Source: JANQPA01 sp964548175
GTDB lineage: Bacteria; Bacteroidota; Bacteroidia; Chitinophagales; Saprospiraceae
NCBI GenBank assembly: GCA_964548175.1
Contig: CAZJQS010000003.1
Coordinates: forward strand, 62,001-126,000
Direction: 5' to 3'
Length of the DNA: 64,000 nucleotides
Positions 44,001-50,718 of the stretch are shown piece after piece; within the stretch, counting starts at the first letter, position 1, and the number at the start of each line of letters is the position of its first letter. The notes below the pieces were generated by a model that was given only the letters and a program-made list of their open reading frames with translations, was not told the origin of the DNA and did not search any database. The position numbers and the translations under genes are program-made.

Positions 44001-44042
44001 ATTCCGGTGGTGTATCGCGTGATGGTAGGGTGGAATAAATAG
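41019..44042 (+). CDS. RND efflux permease (pump 2), intact beside a dead adaptor
   Basis: 1007 aa. Starts MLNFLVKRPVAVLMTFLG with TM1, then the IPRMSVQISYPNTSARELE porter loop. GVGLMIDNSIIVIDNIRQQR marks TM4, with D-N in place of the D-D of proton-driven drug pumps, as in pump 1. The second half has QFESLLQPLIVMLTVPIGLAGA, IGMIVMSGIVVNDAILKVDM and RPILMTSLTTMLALTPILF. Full length with no frame break. The cognate adaptor gene upstream is destroyed and no TolC gene adjoins, so it works with another adaptor or has lost its role. In other Bacteroidota such permeases come as adjacent same-strand pairs; here the likely partner is at 34716 on the opposite strand. Confidence 0.92.
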   Translation: MLNFLVKRPVAVLMTFLGAIILGFIVGQVIPVSLLPDIPIPRMSVQISYPNTSARELEKTVVAPIRNQLLQLSHLDDLSSRTANGQATIELFFDYGTNTDLAFIEVNEKIDQIMGRLPRDLERPRVLKTNVADIPVFYLSVVPERLQQLDRATAQQYLLELSDFCRSVLKRRMEQLEEIAFVDISGLAFPEVRVLPNPSILQSLDMSEQQLADILAQNNISLGSILIQDGHYQYNLQLTTRLSSPAAIQDIYFRQSGRLLQLKDVADIELIPQAEMGEYQYQGRRAILFSVRKKADARLFGLKNNFDILLESFKEDYPELDFYISNDQTRLLQVSVDNLLSSLYYGAFFAFVVLFLFFREWRSPVLIGIAVPIALIISLLGFYALNISVNTISLSGLILGVGLMIDNSIIVIDNIRQQRRLGLSLTEACVVGGNEVIRPLLSSALTTCAVFFPLIFLSGTSGALFYDQAISISVALGASLITAFILLPTLTRILEKKKSVRSESREEWLQRANRSLYARSVDPLLKHYWVVLLLFPLLLWLAYRGFQSTPQEAFPEISREGLLTSIDWNEPIQLEENKQRIDELLLELKVDSITSSALIGEQQFVLRQEAKSVNEAEVWLFIDQADQLAPLNEEIRRWFSVHYPQAQVSSEPIKTLFDEIFSTQRPYLIAHIKSNRDQSTPTAEEIGPLLSRLDQAGIPYVIPPQDIQYQVRILQEKALLYDVAYETIYSQLKTLFNLNEVGSIKASDLLVPIILGSERQDFQALLRRARVRSRQGRELPLSNFIEISRSQDYKYLTATSRGASFEIRFPEERDSLQEQVKAQVRQTGGLTAGFSGQVFDDARSVRELLWILLVSLALLYLILSAQFESLLQPLIVMLTVPIGLAGAIGLLYWTGQSINLVSIIGMIVMSGIVVNDAILKVDMMNRLSREYGLIDAIHGAGQRRLRPILMTSLTTMLALTPILFSEGLGAELQRPLAYAVIGGLVSGTAASLYFIPVVYRVMVGWNK

Positions 44043-44236
44043 GAACAGAATCGTGGAAACCGCGATTCTGCCCTTCCCTCGTATCATTTATTTTTTTAAC
44101 TTACCCTCATATCACATTCATGAACTTGGTGAACAACGAAAATTAATATCCCCACACACCTCCCGCCCTTTCATTACAACCCAATACTTAAAGCAAAAAC
44201 GGTCATTTTATTAATCGATTATTCAAAATGGAAACG

Positions 44237-44429
44237 ATGAACCCCGATCACATCCAACTCATGCCAACAGATCGCCGGGGAATACGGCATCCACCGAAGT
44301 ACTTTCAACCGAAAATTGAAAAGGCACGGCATCCAGCTTCCCAGAGGCCTGGTTATGCCTAAAGACATTAGAAAGATTTACAATACCATGGGCCTGCCTG
44401 AAAAGTATTTGGACAACAAACAGGCATAA
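44237..44429 (+). pseudogene. Helix-turn-helix gene relic 2 (single frameshift)
   Basis: ATG 44237 (or 44228 in frame) reads MNPDHIQL, then a one-base shift near 44262. The next frame gives QIAGEYGIHRSTFNRKLKRH, GIQLPRGLVMPKDIRKIYN and TMGLPEKYLDNKQA to TAA 44427-44429. Restored, this is a protein of about 64 residues: one helix-turn-helix plus a short conserved tail. It is the most complete of three paralogs in 6 kb. ACGGCATCCA occurs twice inside it (44284 and 44326), 42 bp apart, which explains the deletion seen in relic 3. Confidence 0.7.
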
Positions 44430-44460
44430 AGTAGACATTTAGACAGCGCAGGCTTCTCAC

Positions 44461-44577
44461 AAAATGCGTCAAAATGCGTCAAAATGCGTCAAAATATTAT
44501 TTACAAAATTAATAACTTTGATAGGAACATTTGGCCAAAAGTTTAAGGGATTACCGAAAACCTTGGAAAGAGTAGGT
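44461..44577 (+). promoter_or_regulatory. Iteron-promoter-leader cassette, copy B
   Basis: AAAATGCGTC is repeated exactly three times (44461-44490), then TATTATTTACAAAA and a -7 box TAACTTTG (44513-44520). The leader GGCCAAAAGTTTAAGGGATT to CCTTGGAAAGAGTAGGT (44533-44577) matches copy A. The last iteron starts 28 bp before the -7 box (27 in A, 28 in C). It drives the MORN-type gene. Confidence 0.65.
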
Positions 44578-44596
44578 GAAAAAAAAATTTATTGAA

Positions 44597-45496
44597 ATGA
44601 AAAAACCGATTGCATTAATACTTTTAACCTGTCTTTTTTTTGTTTCTTTGTATCTATTCAGCAGAAAAAAGCTGAGAACATTTTCACCCACCGGATTTAT
44701 TACCAAAACGGTAAGATCGCACGCGAGTTGGGTATGCTCCCCGACAGCACATTACATGGCCAAAGTCTTTATTATTATCCTGAAGGAGGGGGTTTTCAAG
44801 TCGGTTCATTACAAAGAAGGAGTACTTGAAGGAATATCAAAAACCTATTACCTTAACCAACAATTAGAATCGCTGGTTCCTTACCTAAATGGCTTGCCCC
44901 ATGGCAAGGCTTCTTGGTATACAAAGGAGGGGCAGTTGAAACAAGAAGCTAATTACCAGGAAGGGAAGCTCGAAGGCTGGGTCAATCACTATTACCCTGA
45001 AGGCCCTCTGCAAGCCCGGTATTATTATGAAAAAGACCAGAAAAAAGGCCCCGGATATGATTATTACCTCAACGGACAATTAAAGAATTGGCACTTTTTC
45101 AATATCACCGGCCGGGAAAATTTTGCATTAAGCTATGATGAAAATGGGGACATCACCGAAGTCTTCGGAGAAATAATGGCCGACCTGGAAGTTGATCGCG
45201 CCGCCCTGTCATGGGACAATCAATTTTCGGTCGGTATTCAAGTCGCGGTTCCACCAGGATTTACGGGAGAAGTCTCCGTTGAAAAGAAAGGAGACGGGCA
45301 GCAAAGTATTCAAAAAGGAACATTAAAACCTCATCAAAACACCTGGCGCTATCGCACCCGACAACTAGCCAAAAAGGAGTATGTATTCTACGTTTCTGCC
45401 AGGATCACAGAACCTTCCGGTTTTTCTTTATCCAGCAAGACCAGAGTAATACGCCTGGATCTGAACGGAAAAACCCCTCAAATTATGTATGAATAA
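44597..45496 (+). CDS. MORN-repeat-like secreted protein with two compensating frameshifts
   Basis: 299 aa from ATG 44597 (a GTG at 44576 inside the leader is in frame but less likely). Signal anchor MKKPIALILLTCLFFVSLYL, then from about residue 75 MORN-type repeats (HYKEGVLEGISKTYY, NGLPHGKASWYTKEGQ, EGKLEGWVNHYYPEG, KKGPGYDYYLNGQ) and a C-terminal beta domain. Residues about 25-63 make no sense in this frame, but the next frame codes for perfect MORN sequence there (RIYYQNGKIARELG, LHGQSLYYYPEGG). A missing A in the run at 44665-44670 and an extra G in the run at 44788-44792 explain it. The open frame survives, but the first repeats are scrambled. Confidence 0.65.
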   Translation: MKKPIALILLTCLFFVSLYLFSRKKLRTFSPTGFITKTVRSHASWVCSPTAHYMAKVFIIILKEGVFKSVHYKEGVLEGISKTYYLNQQLESLVPYLNGLPHGKASWYTKEGQLKQEANYQEGKLEGWVNHYYPEGPLQARYYYEKDQKKGPGYDYYLNGQLKNWHFFNITGRENFALSYDENGDITEVFGEIMADLEVDRAALSWDNQFSVGIQVAVPPGFTGEVSVEKKGDGQQSIQKGTLKPHQNTWRYRTRQLAKKEYVFYVSARITEPSGFSLSSKTRVIRLDLNGKTPQIMYE

Positions 45497-45628
45497 CGAA
45501 ATTCCAAAACACGCCGGCAGACCGCCGAAGAGTACGGCATACAGCTTCCCAAGAGAGTAGTCATCCCTAAAGACATTAGGAAAATATACAATGCCCTGGG
45601 CCGGCCCGAAAAGCACAAAAAAGAGTAA
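45489..45628 (+). pseudogene. Helix-turn-helix gene relic 3 (frameshift plus 42-bp deletion)
   Basis: ATG 45489 reads MNNEIPKH, then shifts frame to RQTAEEYGI, joined straight to QLPKRVVIPKDIRKIYNALG and RPEKHKKE, TAA 45626-45628. Compared with relic 2, 14 codons (the recognition helix) are missing exactly between the two copies of the ACGGCATCCA direct repeat, consistent with slippage. The ATG overlaps the stop of the MORN-type gene. It cannot bind DNA as a helix-turn-helix. Confidence 0.65.
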
Positions 45629-45653
45629 GTGTTACATTCAAACAAATCACGCC

Positions 45654-45699
45654 TGCGACAAAATGCGACAACATTTTATTTACAAACATAATAATTTTG
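45654..45699 (+). promoter_or_regulatory. Iteron-promoter cassette, copy C (leader lost)
   Basis: TGCGACAAAA (45654) and TGCGACAACA (45664) are followed by TTTTATTTACAAA and a -7 box TAATTTTG (45692-45699), spaced as in copies A and B. The 45-bp leader is absent. The next gene, the M16 peptidase, begins 237 bp downstream. In the gap only an imperfect hairpin at 45886-45917 (GATGCTTTTGCAGGC / GCCTCAAAAACATC) stands out. Confidence 0.6.
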
Positions 45700-45935
45700 T
45701 CTTGAACTGATTCAACCTTATGGATCTGGACTGCGGCCCATAAGTCTAAATCAGTTTAATGCTGTACCAAAGGTGAAGTGAATAATCTGACCAGCAAGCA
45801 AAGGACAAAATCCATTACACGAAAAAGCACTAAAAAACAAAACTAAAATCCCCAAAAATTTGTATCCTAGTTAATCATAAAAAAAGATGCTTTTGCAGGC
45901 TGCGCCTCAAAAACATCCATGAAAACAAATCAACC

Positions 45936-47171
45936 GTGGTAGCATATTCAAAGTATGAACTAAAAAACGGATTGCGCCTGATCGTCCATCGTGACGAAAG
46001 CAGTCCGATGGTGGCGGTAAATGTGTTGTACAACGTGGGCGCCAGAGATGAATCGCCGGACAAGACCGGCCTCGCTCACCTCTTTGAACATCTCATGTTC
46101 GGCGGAAGCGCCAATGTCGATGACTTTGATGACCCCATCCAAATGGCGGGCGGCGAAAACAACGCCTTCACCAACAACGACATCACCAATTTTTACGACA
46201 TCGTCCCGGCCCAAAACCTGGAAGTGGCCCTCTGGCTGGAATCCGACCGCATGCTGAGCCTCAATTTCGACGAAAAAATACTGGACATTCAGCGCAAGGT
46301 GGTCATCGAAGAATTTAAAGAAAGCTGCCTCAACCAGCCTTACGGCGATGTCTGGCACCACATCGCCGATATGGCCTACAAAGTACATCCCTATAAGTGG
46401 CCGACCATCGGCAAAGTGCCGAAACACGTGGAAGATACGACCATAGAAGACGTCAAAGCCTTTTACAATAAATTCTATCACCCCAATAACGCCATCATCA
46501 CCATCGCCGGCAATGTGGAAGAGGAAGAAGCTTTGCGTTTGGTGGAAAAATGGTTCGGTGATATCCCTGCCGGCCCTCGCCCGGAACGCAAACTGCCCCA
46601 GGAACCGCCTCAGCAAAAGCTGGAACAACGCATCAATCAGGCTAAAGTGCCGGTGGATGCCTTGTACCTGGCCTTCCACTCTCCCGGCAGAAGCGATGAT
46701 GACTTTTACGTCTCCGACATTTTATCCGACATCCTGGGCAATGGCAGCTCCGCCCGCCTTTATCGCCGCTTGCTGAAAGAGCAGCAGGTCGTCAACCAGA
46801 TCGACTGCTACGTGACGGGCTCCCTGGATCCAGGCCTCTTCATCATCGAAGCTAAACCGGCGGAGGGGTACACCCTTGAAGAAGTGGAACAGCGCATCTG
46901 GCAAGAACTGGATTTGTTGAAAACAGAATTGGTGGCGGAAAGGGAATTGCAAAAATTGAAAAATAAGATCGAGAGTACTTTGCTCTTCTCCGAAATGAGC
47001 GTAATGAATAAAGCGATGAACCTGGCTTTCTTTGAACTACTTGGCGATGCGGGCATCATTAACGAAGAGGCGAATATGTATCATCGCATTACAACAGAGG
47101 AAGTACGGAATATGGCGAGAAAGATCTTTACACCGGAGAATTGCTGTGAGTTGTATTATGAAGTGCAATGA
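45936..47171 (+). CDS. M16 family zinc metallopeptidase
   Basis: 411 aa from GTG 45936. There is no in-frame ATG nearby, and the family opening MVxYSKxxLxNGLRxIVHxD fits this codon. The inverted zinc motif is HLFEH near residue 48, with the distal Glu in the ENNAFTNNDITNFYD to KVVIEEFKE region. AHLFEHLMFGGSAN and WLESDRM are family marks. Two M16 domains, no signal peptide, so probably cytoplasmic unless exported otherwise. Bacterial relatives often form heterodimers with an inactive second M16 protein, which is not adjacent here. Convergent with the EamA gene across a strong hairpin. Confidence 0.9.
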   Translation: MVAYSKYELKNGLRLIVHRDESSPMVAVNVLYNVGARDESPDKTGLAHLFEHLMFGGSANVDDFDDPIQMAGGENNAFTNNDITNFYDIVPAQNLEVALWLESDRMLSLNFDEKILDIQRKVVIEEFKESCLNQPYGDVWHHIADMAYKVHPYKWPTIGKVPKHVEDTTIEDVKAFYNKFYHPNNAIITIAGNVEEEEALRLVEKWFGDIPAGPRPERKLPQEPPQQKLEQRINQAKVPVDALYLAFHSPGRSDDDFYVSDILSDILGNGSSARLYRRLLKEQQVVNQIDCYVTGSLDPGLFIIEAKPAEGYTLEEVEQRIWQELDLLKTELVAERELQKLKNKIESTLLFSEMSVMNKAMNLAFFELLGDAGIINEEANMYHRITTEEVRNMARKIFTPENCCELYYEVQ

Positions 47172-47182
47172 TTGAAGGTAGT

Positions 47183-47245
47183 GCTTTTGGGGCTGCTACT
47201 GAACGCTGATCAACACCATCAGCGTTCACCAGCAGCCCCAAAAGC
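47183..47245. repeat. Palindromic intergenic element, copy 2
   Basis: GCTTTTGGGGCTGCT (47183-47197) pairs perfectly with AGCAGCCCCAAAAGC (47231-47245). Inside, GAACGCTGAT (47201-47210) pairs with ATCAGCGTTC (47218-47227) around a 7-base loop. It shares its core with 5930-5974. The right arm also encodes the last residues and stop of the EamA gene. Likely terminates both convergent genes. Confidence 0.7.
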
Positions 47246-48178
47246 CTGCTCTCCCTTTACAACCGGCTTAAGCTTTCCCTTCCGCTGCCGACTCAGATAA
47301 ATCCCCGACAATATCAACCCCATCCCCAGAAAATGATACAACGTGATCGGCTCCCCATCCAGCACGCCCCACATCAAAGCAATGATGGGGATCAGATAAG
47401 TAACCATGGACCCAAACAACGCACTAGTCCGCTGCACCAACATAAAGAAAAAGACGGTGGCAATGACCGTGCCAAAGACCGCCAGTGTCGTAATGTATCC
47501 CAACGCCTTCCAGGCGCCCGGCTCATTCGCAAGCGTCGGCAAAAAATCTGTGCCGAGCAAGAGATAGATCATTCCCGGCCATCCGACCATCGAAAAAGCC
47601 ACGCTGCTGATGGTCAGGGACTTCATTTTTCTGAGATAAGTAGCTACCGTGTTTCCGTTAAATCCATAACAAACAGACGCCACTACTATAAATAACCCGT
47701 ACCATACATTCCCGTCGATCCCCGCATTTTTTCCCATAAAGATCAATATCGCGGCCCCCAATAAGCCTGCCATTACCGCAAAAAACTTAATCCAGGACCC
47801 CGGATTGCCAAAAAACAATACCCCCAGAACCAGGGTAAATAAAGGAGTCAGCGAATTTAAAATGCCCGCGATAGAACTGCTCACCTGCGTTTGCGCAAGA
47901 GCGAACATCAAAGCAGGAATAGCACTGCCGCAAAGCCCTACGACCAACAAAAACTTCCACTTCGACCAATCGACCTTAGACCAGCCGGATAGTAGAAAGG
48001 GCAAAAATGAAAGGGCCGAAATCGAAATCCGAAGCGTAGCGACCTGAACGGGAGAAAATACCTCCAACCCCTTCTTGATCAAAATAAACGAAGAACCCCA
48101 GGTCAACCCCAGAGCGATCAGAATGGCCCAGCTTTGCCAGCTGATGGAAGAAGTGTCATTTGTTGTGGTGCTCACCAT
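47219..48178 (-). CDS. EamA/DMT family transporter
   Basis: 319 aa, ten membrane segments in two EamA repeats: ALGLTWGSSFILIKKGLEVFSPVQVATLRI at the start of repeat 1, and VASVCYGFNGNTVATYLRKM with TYLIPIIALMWGVLDGEPITLYHFLGMGLILSGIYLS in repeat 2. Drug/metabolite exporters of this type move amino acids or other small molecules; no substrate can be named. The last residues (AFGAAGER) are coded by an intergenic palindrome, which suggests the C-terminus was extended by insertion of the repeat. Divergent from the YkgJ-type gene. Confidence 0.9.
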   Translation of the reverse strand: MVSTTTNDTSSISWQSWAILIALGLTWGSSFILIKKGLEVFSPVQVATLRISISALSFLPFLLSGWSKVDWSKWKFLLVVGLCGSAIPALMFALAQTQVSSSIAGILNSLTPLFTLVLGVLFFGNPGSWIKFFAVMAGLLGAAILIFMGKNAGIDGNVWYGLFIVVASVCYGFNGNTVATYLRKMKSLTISSVAFSMVGWPGMIYLLLGTDFLPTLANEPGAWKALGYITTLAVFGTVIATVFFFMLVQRTSALFGSMVTYLIPIIALMWGVLDGEPITLYHFLGMGLILSGIYLSRQRKGKLKPVVKGEQAFGAAGER

Positions 48179-48258
48179 GGTTTTTATTTAATTTCCCTTT
48201 TCTTTGCAGCAGAAAAAAAGGAAAACATTTTTTCGTGTTGATAGTTGAATCCATCTTT

Positions 48259-48762
48259 ATGAACCACACGCCACCCGACTTGTCCACCCTGAAAGAACGC
48301 GCTCGCGCCGAGAAAAAAGCCAATAAAAAATACTTCCGCAAACTCGCTCAAAAACCTCCGAAAAACCTGGACCATACCGTGGCCGCTTTGCACGAAGAAG
48401 TCTTTGAGGAGATCGACTGCCTGACTTGCGCCAATTGCTGCAAAACGACCAGCCCCATCTTTCGCAATAAGGACATCGATCGGATCGCTCAACACCTCAA
48501 TATCCGCCCGGCTCAACTCGTCGATCAATACCTGCACCTGGACGAAGAGGGCGATTATGTGCTGAATAGCTCTCCATGTGTGTTTTTAGACGAACAGAAT
48601 TATTGCACCATCTACGAGGCCCGCCCCAAAGCTTGTCGCGAATATCCCCACACGGATCGAAAAAATTTTCACCAGATCCTGGACCTCACGCTTAAAAATA
48701 CAAGTATTTGTCCGGCTACATTAGAGATCGTGAAAAGATTGAGAGAAGCACTTCCAATATAA
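48259..48762 (+). CDS. YkgJ family cysteine-cluster protein
   Basis: 167 aa from ATG 48259; the upstream open frame overlaps the divergent gene and lacks similarity. The family's zinc or iron-sulfur Cys set is present: DCLTCANCCKTTSP near residue 53, SSPCVFLDEQNYCTIYEARPKACREYPH near 105-130 and TSICPATL near 148. Function unknown. Stand-alone gene, convergent with the beta-barrel gene, with a short GC-rich near-palindrome (48799-48814) between them. Confidence 0.9.
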   Translation: MNHTPPDLSTLKERARAEKKANKKYFRKLAQKPPKNLDHTVAALHEEVFEEIDCLTCANCCKTTSPIFRNKDIDRIAQHLNIRPAQLVDQYLHLDEEGDYVLNSSPCVFLDEQNYCTIYEARPKACREYPHTDRKNFHQILDLTLKNTSICPATLEIVKRLREALPI

Positions 48763-48847
48763 ATGAGAGAAGGTTGTGTAAACCAGCTACTTCTCCCGCC
48801 TGACGGCCGGCAGGTTTGCTCGGCTTAAACGATTCTCTTTTTTTTAA

Positions 48848-50029
48848 CTAAAAACTCCACTTGGTTCTCAGGAAGAACGCCTGCAAGGGACTCGTATATC
48901 CATTATTATTGAAGAAAGAAACCTGCCCCGTCAGATCAATGTCCCAGTTGGTTTTTAGCGAATATGCGATGGTAGGATTTAAAAACACCGAATTCGCCTG
49001 TCCCGGACTGTAGATGACCGTTAAGCCGCTGTTCCACAAGGGCGTGATGGGATATTGCCCGCTGACAAAAGCCGCATGCCGGTACGGATACAGGTTTTTA
49101 GCCGACAACTCAAAGTCGAACAACTCCACGATATTGGCGTCCGGCTGCCCCTGCCCATTGTACAAATAACCGACGTTCAGATACAGGGAATTAGAAAACT
49201 GATAATCCACGGCAAAAGTAGCGGCGAAAGCCTCTTCATTTTCATCTGTCAATGGGAAAAAATAGGTCAGCTCCCCTTTAAAACCGGCATTGCCGATGTT
49301 GCCCGCCCAGCCGGCCCCAAGAGCCAGGTCCTCCCGCACGTACCCGGCTAAAATCTGGTAATCGTACTCCCCTGTATTGAATTTCCACATACCGGCGATC
49401 ACCGCTTCTTCGATTCGGTCGAAAGCTTTGACGGCCAGCTCTACACTGGAAGCGAAGCCCAGGTACTTGCGGATGCGTAAAGCATCACTACCCGGGCGCT
49501 CCTCGTAGTCGAAATCTGTAAAATCAAAAGCATTGAAAATATCATTGGGATTCCAAACGGTATTGATACCCCAGTTGATGCGCTGACGCCCCAGGCGAAT
49601 CTCCCAGGTTCCGCTGATGTATTCCAGGTACAAGCGATCGAGCATGGTGTGCAAAACGGCAGAATTACTTTCGAAAAGGATCAGCGACAGATCGAAATAA
49701 TCGTTGTTGACATTGTCCACCTGAGCATCAAAGTTGGGCGTCTGCTGCCGCACCAGGTCGCCGTAAAACAATCGCGTACGCACGTCCGCCCGAATGGTAA
49801 GCTTGTCGCTGGCGTAATAGCGGAAATTAACGCGATTGTGGATAAAGTTATCCAGCAAAAAGGTGTCAACCGTCTTGAATTGCCGAAGATCAAAATAGGA
49901 GTCGTTGAAAAACAGATAAGTTTGCATCTGCTTCAGATAGCCATTGATCTCCCATTTGGAAGGTTCGTCCTGAGCATCGACATTCAAAAAGGAAAGTGCG
50001 GCCAGGAAAAACCAAAGCAAGCGTTTCAT
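48848..50029 (-). CDS. Outer-membrane beta-barrel protein of the lol-like operon
   Basis: 393 aa from ATG 50029, one base after the ATPase stop. Signal peptide MKRLLWFFLAALSFLNVDAQ, then amphipathic strands typical of a barrel (DLSLILFESNSAVLHTMLDRLYLEY, GTWEIRLGRQRINWGINTVWNPNDIFNAFDFTDFDYEERPG by position 150-190), ending in aromatic FFLRTKWSF. The R-I-N-W-G...N-P-x-D-x-F-N pattern is shared with alginate-export/DUF1302-type porins. Last gene of the operon, so probably the outer-membrane part of the pathway. Confidence 0.8.
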   Translation of the reverse strand: MKRLLWFFLAALSFLNVDAQDEPSKWEINGYLKQMQTYLFFNDSYFDLRQFKTVDTFLLDNFIHNRVNFRYYASDKLTIRADVRTRLFYGDLVRQQTPNFDAQVDNVNNDYFDLSLILFESNSAVLHTMLDRLYLEYISGTWEIRLGRQRINWGINTVWNPNDIFNAFDFTDFDYEERPGSDALRIRKYLGFASSVELAVKAFDRIEEAVIAGMWKFNTGEYDYQILAGYVREDLALGAGWAGNIGNAGFKGELTYFFPLTDENEEAFAATFAVDYQFSNSLYLNVGYLYNGQGQPDANIVELFDFELSAKNLYPYRHAAFVSGQYPITPLWNSGLTVIYSPGQANSVFLNPTIAYSLKTNWDIDLTGQVSFFNNNGYTSPLQAFFLRTKWSF

Positions 50030-50030
50030 A

Positions 50031-50714
50031 TCAGGATCGTTTTTCGTCGGAATCGATCTTTCCATCCACCAGGGTGACTACCCGGCGCGCCCTGTCGATG
50101 ACGCGTTGGTCGTGGGTGGAAAAAATAAAGGTCATTTTCTCTTCCTTGTTTAGTCGGGCCATCATGTCCAGCAAATTGGCCGTGGAGACGGAATCCAGGT
50201 TGGCCGTCGGCTCATCCGCCAGGATAAAAGCAGGCTTGGGGGCCAGGGCCCGGGCCACCGCCACGCGCTGCTGTTGCCCACCTGATAATTCGGAAGGACG
50301 CTTGTCGATCTTGTCCTCCAGCCCTACCGATTTGAGCAATTCCAGCACGCGCTGTTCCCGTTCGGCTTTGGGTCGATTTTGCAGCAACATGACGAAGCCT
50401 ACATTCTCCCTGGCCGTCAGTACGGGAATGAGGTTGTAGGCCTGAAAAACGAAACCGATGTTGTTTTTCCGGAAATTAATCAGCTGATTATCCGACATCT
50501 CGGTGATGTTCTCATCGCGGATAAAAATTTCTCCGTCAGTCGGATGATCCAGCCCGCCGATGATATTCAGCAAGGTGGTTTTCCCGGAACCTGAAGGCCC
50601 CACAATAGCGGTGAATTCGCCTTCATCTATGGTCAGGTCTACGCCATTAAGGGCTTTTACCGGAATCTTGTCCGGGTTGTAGACTTTGGTGATGCCTTTT
50701 GCTTGTATGATCAT
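50031..50714 (-). CDS. LolD/MacB-type ABC ATPase
   Basis: 227 aa from ATG 50714, four bases after the preceding permease stop. Walker A GPSGSGKTT near residue 38, Q-loop FVFQAYNLIPVLTARENV, signature LSGGQQQRVAVARAL near 142, Walker B FILADEPTANLDS near 162, and the switch His in FIFSTHDQRV. This is the LolD/FtsE/MacB branch, which works with FtsX-like permeases to pull substrate out of the inner membrane; the two permeases are the next genes upstream. Confidence 0.92.
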   Translation of the reverse strand: MIIQAKGITKVYNPDKIPVKALNGVDLTIDEGEFTAIVGPSGSGKTTLLNIIGGLDHPTDGEIFIRDENITEMSDNQLINFRKNNIGFVFQAYNLIPVLTARENVGFVMLLQNRPKAEREQRVLELLKSVGLEDKIDKRPSELSGGQQQRVAVARALAPKPAFILADEPTANLDSVSTANLLDMMARLNKEEKMTFIFSTHDQRVIDRARRVVTLVDGKIDSDEKRS

Positions 50715-50718
50715 TGAG

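Noticed and set aside
44461..44490. AAAATGCGTC repeats considered as a CRISPR array or replication iterons
   Set aside because: The units are 10 bp with no spacers, no rep or cas gene is near, and the same arrangement precedes promoters at 37865 and 45654.
45720..45770. A stretch before the M16 gene resembling a tRNA anticodon arm
   Set aside because: No acceptor stem or T-arm could be paired; no tRNA supported anywhere in the window.
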